The translations under genes were made by a program, and so were the position numbers. Positions 8,706 to 15,042 of a stretch of 20,005 nt of DNA are shown here, in pieces. This DNA comes from CAYWHE01 sp964458125 (lineage in GTDB: Bacteria; Bacteroidota; Bacteroidia; AKYH767-A; OLB10). Each line of letters opens with the position of its first letter. Within the stretch, counting starts at the first letter, position 1. The stretch spans positions 1-20,005 of the forward strand of contig CAYWHE010000057.1 in the NCBI GenBank assembly GCA_964458125.1, given 5' to 3'. The notes below the pieces were generated by a model. The model was not told the origin of the DNA, searched no databases, and saw nothing but the letters and a program-made list of their open reading frames with translations.

Positions 8706-10544
8706 TCATTTTCCGGGCAAAGCTTTCATCATGGATTCAAGCTCCTTTATTCTGTTGTTCAGCTCCATGATATAAAGAGCCTGTTCCTCCAGTTTTTCCA
8801 TCATCTTTGACTGCATCTGACCGAGATGCAAACCGTTATCTTCCAGTTCGCAGGCGGAAGGCACGCCGGGGAGGTGATTGTATTCATTGACATAATCCTG
8901 GAGTTCATCAATTGACAATTTCTTATAACCGGATTTAAATACATAGTCGGGCCAGTTTGCTTCGAGGGCCACACGCACCTCTTCTGCAATTAACTTTCCG
9001 CCGATGCATGCTATATAGCCGGTGGCGGGACCTGTGGTTCCAACACGGATTTCAGATGTGTAGACTTTGGTCGGGAAGTAGCCGCCCCAGTTTTCAACCG
9101 TACCACCGGAAGCCGAACCATAAACGCCAATCCTGGTACCTGCCGTTCCGCTGGCTGAGCCGTAAACTCCATAACCGGAACCTGTATATGCGCCAGCTGA
9201 AGAAAATCCCCTGACTCCGATATACCCTGCCTGACCATATACCCCATAGCCAATACCGTCACCGCCGCTGCAATGTCCAAATACGCCTCTTGCGTCGGAT
9301 GAGGCATTGGTTTGCTGACCATAAATGGCATAGGAGGCTGAAGAGGTGCTGTCCGTGGTGGCGTATATTCCATATAATTTCCGGTTGGCTGCATTGGCAC
9401 CATCCACATTTAACCGGGCTGTTGTAGAAACGCTGATGCCGATTCCGACACTGCCGTCACCGTTAACCTGGAACCTGTTTGAGCCGGCTACGTCCGCTTC
9501 GATAAACTGGAAATCATTGGGAGATCCTGCCGGAACTGTGATTTGCAAAATATCATTGGCAGAAGACGGAGGCGAAGTGCGCTCAAAATTGACGATCTGG
9601 CCTACTGATCCCACATAACTGGACACCGCATTTAAAGCCCTGAACGTACTGCTCGCCTGGATGTCAAGATAATAACCGGGGCTGTTGGTACCGATACCTA
9701 CCTGGCCCAGGCTGTCTACTGCAAAACGATCCCCTGAATTATACAAGCGAAAAGTCTTGGAGGACTGATCATAATAGGTCCAGCAACTGGAGGTGCCATT
9801 TACAGCATATCCGTAAAAAGGTTTCAGGGCTGATCCCGTCTGGTTGATATACATACCACCGTAACTGGAAGCATTGGGGCTTTGAAGTACAAGATTTGCA
9901 GCACCAATGGTTGAAGAAGCACCCAAACCATAAAAATTGCCATTTTGAAAAATACCGCTGTTGACCAGGGCGCTTCCATTCCACTTCGGTACAAAATTCA
10001 AGACATTGGCGCCCACCTCCGGGTCTGTTTCCGTAAAGGAGGTCAGGTACCCGGCAGCGGCATGGTCACCCCAGGAATAGGCCGTATTCCAGTTGTCGGA
10101 ATTCCCTCCGGTGGCTGTAATGACCCCATTCACATCCAGTTTCGTTGCAGGTGCAGCAGTACCTATTCCAACCAGGGCGCTATTGTCACCCAGCTGAACA
10201 TTATTGGCTGCATCACGGTTCAGGACCTGGACACCTTTTATCCGGTACAAGGAATCCACACTCATGCTACCACCTTTTACCTCGAATTTAAAAACACCTG
10301 TGGAACTGCCGACAGCCACTTTCCCGTTGCCAGAAATGGCCATGCGAACCTGGTTGTTGGTTTTAAATTTTACCGTGTGGTTGGTGGTGGTCCCGATAAA
10401 ATTGATGGAGGGATCGATATTGGAATTTCCGCGTAAATCCCAGTTACCCGTTGTTCCATTGGTTTGAGCCTGTAAAGGGTTCATTGCAGCGGCCAGTACA
10501 AATCCTGTTGCGCAGGCCATAATCAGATTGAATTTTCGTTTCAT
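8706..10544 (-). CDS. Exported tail-fibre-like repeat protein with C-terminal coiled coil
   Basis: Exported protein of 612 residues with a signal peptide ending near PLQAQ. The body contains several VGIGT..P..LDV-type motifs, followed by GVYG/AIYGQ repeats at about residues 385-490; both are common in fibre-like proteins with an elongated beta-structured stalk. The last 100 residues match a C-terminal module frequent in Bacteroidota: GGKLIAEEVRVALEANWPDY, HLPGVPSACE, then LGQMQSKMMEKLEEQ and a coiled coil to ELESMMK. This module recalls the trimerising ends of phage tail fibres. There is no PNPF sorting domain, unlike the neighbours, so T9SS export by a type A signal is not supported. A good promoter and a 5' UTR hairpin precede it, and the metalloprotease follows 47 bases downstream. 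The function is unknown; a structural or adhesive surface role is inferred. Confidence 0.82.
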   Translation of the reverse strand: MKRKFNLIMACATGFVLAAAMNPLQAQTNGTTGNWDLRGNSNIDPSINFIGTTTNHTVKFKTNNQVRMAISGNGKVAVGSSTGVFKFEVKGGSMSVDSLYRIKGVQVLNRDAANNVQLGDNSALVGIGTAAPATKLDVNGVITATGGNSDNWNTAYSWGDHAAAGYLTSFTETDPEVGANVLNFVPKWNGSALVNSGIFQNGNFYGLGASSTIGAANLVLQSPNASSYGGMYINQTGSALKPFYGYAVNGTSSCWTYYDQSSKTFRLYNSGDRFAVDSLGQVGIGTNSPGYYLDIQASSTFRALNAVSSYVGSVGQIVNFERTSPPSSANDILQITVPAGSPNDFQFIEADVAGSNRFQVNGDGSVGIGISVSTTARLNVDGANAANRKLYGIYATTDSTSSASYAIYGQQTNASSDARGVFGHCSGGDGIGYGVYGQAGYIGVRGFSSAGAYTGSGYGVYGSASGTAGTRIGVYGSASGGTVENWGGYFPTKVYTSEIRVGTTGPATGYIACIGGKLIAEEVRVALEANWPDYVFKSGYKKLSIDELQDYVNEYNHLPGVPSACELEDNGLHLGQMQSKMMEKLEEQALYIMELNNRIKELESMMKALPGK

Positions 10545-10601
10545 GTTATACAGTTTTATTGGTTAGGTGTTGGTTTCATGCAATAGTCAATAGTATCTTA
10601 C

Positions 10602-10628
10602 CCATTAAAAAACAACTTGTTTTAATGG
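10602..10628 (-). promoter_or_regulatory. Hairpin in the 5' leader of the fibre-like gene
   Basis: CCATTAAAA (10602-10610) pairs with TTTTAATGG (10620-10628). An alternative fold extends further inward through AAAACAA-C-TTGTTTT with a two-base bulge. It lies between the predicted promoter (10692-10722) and the start codon at 10544, so it would be in the transcript leader. It has no T-run on the minus strand and is therefore not a standard terminator. It may affect mRNA stability or translation, or bind a regulator as DNA; the role is unknown. Confidence 0.5.
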
Positions 10629-10691
10629 TAAAGGTGTACTCCGAAAAATATTATGGCCTGGGGACTGCTGGGCGGGCTTTGGTTGATCAGG

Positions 10692-10722
10692 CAAATATAC
10701 AAAAGGAATTGAAAAATCCAAA
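10692..10722 (-). promoter_or_regulatory. Bacteroidota-type promoter of the fibre-like gene
   Basis: Read on the minus strand: TTTG (10722-10719), a spacer of exactly 19 bases, then TATATTTG (10699-10692), a full match to TAnnTTTG. Transcription would begin near 10685, giving a leader of about 140 bases before the ATG at 10544. It probably drives both the fibre-like gene and the metalloprotease. Confidence 0.65.
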
Positions 10723-11204
10723 TAAAGTTGAAATTATTTTTCATAAAAAAGTGACCTGGCCCTGGTGTAAATTAAAAACTCAATCGAACCAAACAAACAT
10801 GCGTACACATAGGCATCGGAGATCTGACGGACAGAGGCATCGTACCACCTTATATAGTTAAATAAAAATAAATGTTCTTCAAAAGGTAAAAACATTTGCT
10901 TTAAAAGGAAAAACCATTTACATATATACATACAGTTATATTGCGAAATAAAGTTGTCAGGATACATCGGATTTTAACCGATAATCATGCTGCCTCCATC
11001 CGGATCAAAACACTACCCTGTCTACAGATGAAACACCATGATTCTTCTCAACAAATTTGGCATGAGACTGATTCGCTCCAGGGGACATGAGCCCTGTTAC
11101 AAATACTGAACAACCCGATATCCTGGTGAAAGCTCCCACGCTGCAGGCAATGGGGCATCGTTGAAATTTTATTATTCGCCTCCGGCGGCTGGAATTCACC
11201 CAAA

Positions 11205-11227
11205 GAGATTAAAATATTCAGAATCTC
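11205..11227 (-). terminator. Weak hairpin after the sugar dehydrogenase gene
   Basis: GAGATT (11205-11210) pairs with AATCTC (11222-11227), with an 11-base AT-rich loop, 23 bases past the stop codon of the sugar dehydrogenase gene. On the minus strand it is followed only by TTTG, so it is a poor intrinsic terminator. Confidence 0.25.
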
Positions 11228-11249
11228 CGGATGTTAACCGGTAACAGGC

Positions 11250-12923
11250 CTAATGCATCACCGTAATCCGGCCTGAAAACTGCTTCCCGCTATTACCGGT
11301 GAGCCGCCAGGTATAGCTTCCCGTTTCAAGCTGTCCCGTATGCAGCTCAAAGCCGGTTTTAAAATTTAACCGGGAGTTGTGAAATACGGTCCTCCCTGAA
11401 ATATCCCTGACCTCCATCTCATACATCGTATATGGATTTGCGTTACTGATTTCAAAACGAATCATTTCACCGGCCGGGTTCGGAAATACCTGGATGGATG
11501 ATTCCTTTAAATTTTCGGGCAATGCAGCGGCCACGGGCTGGTGCCTGGGAAAACCGAGCTGCCAGATGGATTTATTTCCCGAATATCCGAATTCAATCAC
11601 ATACATCAGGGTATCGGTTAAAACGGCATCGAGCGGATAGCGGAATTTTTCGGCAATTTTCCAGCAATGAAAACGGTAATTGTCCGTATTGGTATCCTTT
11701 TCCATTTGCAGCATGAGCAGATCCTCACCGGAGTCATGAAAGGGAGCGAGCAGCGGTGAAGGATTGCCGGCAGCCGAATCACCACGTGTATAACTCAGAA
11801 CAAAGGCACATCCGCGCAAATCATTGCCAAGGATACTGTCATGGTCGAAGGTGATGCCGAGAGGAGAACGGTGAGGGGTGAAACTGCGAATGGTCTGACC
11901 GGCACCTGAAGCATTATAGGTCAGACCGGTGATGCTGTCGCGCATGAAACCTGCATCTGGTCCCAGGTTCTCACAGGGAGGCTGCATGACAAGTCCCGGA
12001 GGAACGGGGGGAAAAAGGGAGTCGTTTGTAAACAAACCGTTATTCCAAGCCAGGCAGCTGTGGTTGATCAGTAAATCAGTTGCCGGATCATATCCCTGGT
12101 ACTGCTGGGGATTTTCCGTACCGCCCATGATCCATGGAAAGCCATAATGATGTCCTTCTCTCAGCCAGTTGAGCTCATCCTCCACATCCCTGTCGCCGGA
12201 ATTCTCGCAGCCAAAAAGTTCACCTGATGCATCGTAGGCGAAATCATAGGTGTTTCGTATGCCTCTGGCAAAAACCAGGTCGAGGGAGTCGAGCGATGCA
12301 GAATCCTTCGGGATCAGCAGGTTAGTGGCATTCGCCGGAATCCGGAGGATAACAGATGTTAAAGGCAGGTTTCTCAACAACGGAAATAAACCGTTGCGGG
12401 TATTCACCTCTCCGTGATCACCACGGGATCCGCTGCACACCAACAGGGTATCTCCGCCCAGGTTCAGGGTCATACCACTAAACAAATGATCAAAATCTCC
12501 TGCCGTTTCATAAGGAACTGTTTGCGCTACCGCCGACCATACCCTTTGAAATCCGGTTTGCAGCACTCCCTTCATGATCACTCCGGTGGTCAGCGCGGAA
12601 TCCTTATTCAGGTTTCCCGATACGTATAAAACTGAATCCCGCATCTCCATCCCCTGCATAAAAGGAATGCCATGATCGGCCGTCGTATATAATAAGGTAT
12701 CGGCAGCCGGACCGGAGGCGGGTATCGTCACCTTATAAATTTCCCCGCTCAATGTACCGTAATACAATGAACTGTCCAGGTTGCTGTAACAGATCCTGTT
12801 GGCACCGGCGGCAACCTGTACAACCTGTGAAATGGTCATGTCGGTCCGAAGTACAACAGGGGTCTGGCTGCAGGCAAGTCCTGACAAATGGAATATAATT
12901 ATCGACAAGAAGTTTTTTTTCAT
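11250..12923 (-). CDS. PQQ-type sugar dehydrogenase (GSDH family) with T9SS sorting domain
   Basis: Predicted secreted six-bladed propeller enzyme of 557 residues, resembling soluble PQQ glucose dehydrogenase (GSDH/sorbosone dehydrogenase family), which oxidises aldose sugars outside the cytoplasm. Family blocks are visible: DHLFSGMTLN with His146 at the position of the catalytic His144 of the Acinetobacter enzyme, SGSRGDHGEVN, GIRNTYDFAYDASGELFG, DELNWLREGHHYGFPW, and PHRSPLGITF. From about residue 478 a T9SS sorting domain follows (VFPNPAGEMIRF, SGRTVFHNS, GSYTWRL). ATG at 12923 is chosen because MKKNFLSIIIFHLSGLACSQ is a good signal peptide; the frame stays open for 43 codons upstream, which would bury the signal. 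LSGLAC resembles a lipobox only weakly. No PQQ synthesis genes are in the window. The family call is good; the substrate is unknown. Confidence 0.82.
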   Translation of the reverse strand: MKKNFLSIIIFHLSGLACSQTPVVLRTDMTISQVVQVAAGANRICYSNLDSSLYYGTLSGEIYKVTIPASGPAADTLLYTTADHGIPFMQGMEMRDSVLYVSGNLNKDSALTTGVIMKGVLQTGFQRVWSAVAQTVPYETAGDFDHLFSGMTLNLGGDTLLVCSGSRGDHGEVNTRNGLFPLLRNLPLTSVILRIPANATNLLIPKDSASLDSLDLVFARGIRNTYDFAYDASGELFGCENSGDRDVEDELNWLREGHHYGFPWIMGGTENPQQYQGYDPATDLLINHSCLAWNNGLFTNDSLFPPVPPGLVMQPPCENLGPDAGFMRDSITGLTYNASGAGQTIRSFTPHRSPLGITFDHDSILGNDLRGCAFVLSYTRGDSAAGNPSPLLAPFHDSGEDLLMLQMEKDTNTDNYRFHCWKIAEKFRYPLDAVLTDTLMYVIEFGYSGNKSIWQLGFPRHQPVAAALPENLKESSIQVFPNPAGEMIRFEISNANPYTMYEMEVRDISGRTVFHNSRLNFKTGFELHTGQLETGSYTWRLTGNSGKQFSGRITVMH

Positions 12924-13124
12924 GGCCAATTTTTTCTGAAAGATAAAAATTCCGGTGAGATGAAGCATCATGATCTCAAATGAAACATTTTTTGCCAGAA
13001 TATCCGGGTTTGGAAACGTCACTACAGGCCAAGAGCCGGATTGAAATAACAATGGCTGATGTTGAACAGGCCAATAGGTTTACAGCCTCACCTTTGATCA
13101 GGACTTGTCGTAAATTCAAATGAA

Positions 13125-13209
13125 CATCCGGATGGGTTGCCTGCTGTTTGACCGGGCCACCAAAGGAATCGGGGCGGCAACTGGCCTGGGCTCCGGATGG
13201 GCATCCGGA
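13125..13209. repeat. Pair of CATCCGGATG-type palindromes
   Basis: CATCCGGATG at 13125-13134 is a perfect 10-base palindrome. At 13192-13209, TCCGGATG and CATCCGGA flank two G residues. The shared core is ATCCGGA(T). They lie in the divergent intergenic region and could be binding sites for a dimeric regulator; this is a pattern observation only. Confidence 0.35.
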
Positions 13210-13559
13210 TTCTGTGGAGAGAAGGCTTCCTGGTATGCCCGGGAAGAATTTTAATCCTGTTTTGATTCATATGCCGGCAGCGGGCAGAAAAGCCTCCTTG
13301 AAAAAATGCAGGTTTCAAGCCTGTTCTGATTTATTGCCCTGATTGAAGATATGGAAGGAAACTACCTGATGCTTCATTCTTCCGGTTAAAAAACCATGGC
13401 CGGTGGAAAGACGGTTTCAACAGACAGCCCGTCATCCAGGGCCGGTTTTATATTCAGGCTCCTGGTTTCCTGCCCGATTCGAGACTGAAGGCAGAAATTC
13501 ATGTCCGGTACCTCAATCTTTCATTTAAAAATCCCGGTTCCCATCCCGGCAAAATTGTT

Positions 13560-13567
13560 TACTTTCG
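13560..13567 (+). promoter_or_regulatory. Possible -7 box of the acyltransferase gene
   Basis: TACTTTCG differs by one base from TAnnTTTG and lies 31 bases before the ATG, which would give a short leader. No TTTG or TTG is found about 19 bases upstream, so support is weak. Confidence 0.25.
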
Positions 13568-13598
13568 GCGGCTCATTTATTTCCCAATAAATCCGTTT

Positions 13599-14357
13599 AT
13601 GAAACTACTGATCAGGATGCTGCGCATTTTTTTTACCACCTATGCGTCAATCGTCTATGGCATTTCCTTTTTCATTGTGATGCCCATTTACTTCCTGATC
13701 TTTAATTTTTATTCCCATAAACGGGCTCCGCATATTGCCCACAGGTTATCCCGGTTTTGGGCCAAGGGACTGTATATCTTATTTTTTATCCGGGCCAAAA
13801 TCTTCAATAAGGAATTGATTGACCCGAACCAGACTTATGTATTTGTTGCCAACCATCTTTCCTTCGTAGACATTCCCTGTTACGCCCTTTCCTGCCGTAA
13901 CACCTTCCGTTTTCTTTCCAAAGCCGAACTGGCGCGAATACCTGTGCTTGGTTATATTATCAGGAATTTATACATCACCGTAAACCGCAGTGATAAAAAC
14001 GACCGTTCCCTGAGCCTGAAAAAAATGCGCCAGTCACTGGACGAAAATATTTCCGTTTTTCTTTGTCCGGAGGGCACCCGTAACCAGAGCAACGAACCCT
14101 TGCTCCCTTTTAAAGACGGAGCTTTCCGCCTGGCTATTGAATCGGGAAAACCCCTGGCAGTGCTGACGCTTTATAATTCAAACAACTTGTTAAATCCTGC
14201 CCGTTGGTTTGAACTCTCCCCGGGTATCGTATACGGCCAATGGAGCGAACCCATTCCCACCCATGAGCTGAAAGAGGAAGACCTGGAATTGCTGAAGACC
14301 AGGGTGAGGAACATCATGCTGAAAGCGCTCGATGATCTTAAACGCGCAAAACGATGA
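13599..14357 (+). CDS. plsC: 1-acyl-sn-glycerol-3-phosphate acyltransferase (PlsC family)
   Basis: Membrane-bound acyltransferase of 252 residues, the usual size for PlsC, which adds the second acyl chain to lysophosphatidic acid to make phosphatidic acid for phospholipid synthesis. A hydrophobic N-terminal segment (about residues 8-36) anchors it to the inner membrane. The catalytic HX4D motif is NHLSFVD (His86, Asp91), and the acceptor-binding EGTR motif is PEGTRNQSNE (Glu158-Arg161); the FLSKAELARIPVLG block between them is also typical. Its TGA overlaps the ATG of the next gene (ATGA), indicating translational coupling. Specificity within the PlsC family (lysophosphatidate versus another acceptor such as an aminolipid) cannot be decided from sequence alone. 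Confidence 0.85.
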   Translation: MKLLIRMLRIFFTTYASIVYGISFFIVMPIYFLIFNFYSHKRAPHIAHRLSRFWAKGLYILFFIRAKIFNKELIDPNQTYVFVANHLSFVDIPCYALSCRNTFRFLSKAELARIPVLGYIIRNLYITVNRSDKNDRSLSLKKMRQSLDENISVFLCPEGTRNQSNEPLLPFKDGAFRLAIESGKPLAVLTLYNSNNLLNPARWFELSPGIVYGQWSEPIPTHELKEEDLELLKTRVRNIMLKALDDLKRAKR

Positions 14358-14965
14358 ACCACCTGGTCATCATGTGCATGATACCAGTAAAAACGCTGAC
14401 CAGGCCGCACTTCCTGCCTGTTTTTTTTCTGCTCACTTTTCAAGGTTTTTCCCAGATTATCGATGTCAGTAAGCCTCAGCAGCAATACCATACCCTTTAT
14501 TTTAAAAATGAAACCGATACGCTGCCTTCCTTCCGGGGCGGACCGGACTCCCTGTTTCAGTTTATAACCGGACACTTTCATGCCGGAAGCAGCATGCCCG
14601 TTTCCCCCAAAAAGACTTTTCTCACCATTGCGGCATGTACGATCGATTCTAACGGAGTCCTCACGGAAGTATACCTGGAAAAACCTGCCGATTCCAGGGA
14701 GTCGCTCCCGGTGGAAACCGAACTTGAATTATTGCGGGTATTCCGTTTAATGCCGGCCTGGAACCCGGGTTATAAGGAAGGAAGGAAAGTCAATGCCATG
14801 GTTTATGTACCCCTGCGCTTTATGATCCGGGAGGGAGGAATGGAAATTTATAATTCCGGGCCCGAATATGTGGCGGGCGACGGAAAAAACAATAAAAACC
14901 TGAAATGGGCCATCATTGCCGTCAGCATTGTTTTGTTTACCGTCATCCTGCTGAAAGTTCTGTAA
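14354..14965 (+). CDS. Small exported protein with TonB C-terminal-like domain and C-terminal membrane anchor
   Basis: Protein of 203 residues overlapping the PlsC gene by four bases. A signal-like hydrophobic segment ends near FQGFSQ. Methionines at codons 7 and 9 (14372, 14378) are alternative starts, and the latter would give a tidier signal peptide. The middle resembles the TonB C-terminal domain: PSFRGGPDSLFQFI, CTIDSNGVLTEVYLEKP, then RVFRLMPAWNPGYKEGRKVN and a final VPLRF block. The last 21 residues (LKWAIIAVSIVLFTVILLKV) form a transmembrane helix. Canonical TonB has its anchor at the N-terminus and a long proline-rich spacer; both are absent, so energy transduction is doubtful. The function is unknown; the link with PlsC suggests an envelope role. 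Confidence 0.7.
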   Translation: MNHLVIMCMIPVKTLTRPHFLPVFFLLTFQGFSQIIDVSKPQQQYHTLYFKNETDTLPSFRGGPDSLFQFITGHFHAGSSMPVSPKKTFLTIAACTIDSNGVLTEVYLEKPADSRESLPVETELELLRVFRLMPAWNPGYKEGRKVNAMVYVPLRFMIREGGMEIYNSGPEYVAGDGKNNKNLKWAIIAVSIVLFTVILLKVL

Positions 14966-14987
14966 ACGGCCCCGTTCTCTTTTTTCA
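14965..14987 (+). terminator. Weak terminator after the plsC operon
   Basis: AACGG (14965-14969) can pair with CCGTT (14972-14976), followed by CTCTTTTTT. The stem is short and the loop tight, so termination would be inefficient at best. It overlaps the stop codon of the preceding gene and lies just before the promoter of the acetyl-CoA synthetase gene. Confidence 0.3.
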
Positions 14988-14992
14988 GTCAC

Positions 14993-15024
14993 CTTGTTTT
15001 TATCCGGCGCATGATTTAGTTTTG
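14993..15024 (+). promoter_or_regulatory. Promoter of the acetyl-CoA synthetase gene
   Basis: CTTG (14993-14996), a 20-base spacer, then TAGTTTTG (15017-15024), an exact TAnnTTTG match. Transcription would begin around 15031, leaving a leader of about 12 bases before ATG 15043. An AAGGA directly beside the ATG is too close to act as a standard Shine-Dalgarno site. Confidence 0.6.
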
Positions 15025-15042
15025 AAAAAATATTGAAAAGGA

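Larger units (their letters stand above)
10545..11249. other. 705-base gap with promoter, hairpin and no convincing gene
   Basis: The gap lies between two minus-strand genes. Its left part holds the 5' UTR hairpin and promoter of the fibre-like gene. The middle (about 10850-10980) is AT-rich with no recognised element. The right part (11005-11199) has a 64-codon GTG-started minus-strand frame with no family I can name, and a weak hairpin at 11205-11227. Nothing else is supported. Confidence 0.6.
12924..13598. other. 675-base divergent intergenic region
   Basis: The region separates the minus-strand sugar dehydrogenase from the plus-strand acyltransferase. It contains ATCCGGAT-type palindromes (13125-13134 and 13192-13209) and a poor -7-like box before the acyltransferase. 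The acyltransferase frame remains open for about 245 bases upstream of its ATG, but that part has no start codon of its own and no recognisable domain. Short frames on both strands at 13088-13342 look accidental. Confidence 0.55.

Noticed and set aside
10559..10861. Plus-strand 100-codon frame in the gap
   Set aside because: It starts with TTG, runs opposite to the promoter and leader of the fibre-like gene, and shows no domain or normal composition.
12924..13052. N-terminal extension of the sugar dehydrogenase
   Set aside because: The frame is open but would place 43 odd residues before a clear signal peptide; ATG 12923 is the better start.
13088..13342. Overlapping short frames on both strands of the divergent intergenic region
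   Set aside because: No start signals, domains or conserved-looking composition; probably accidental.
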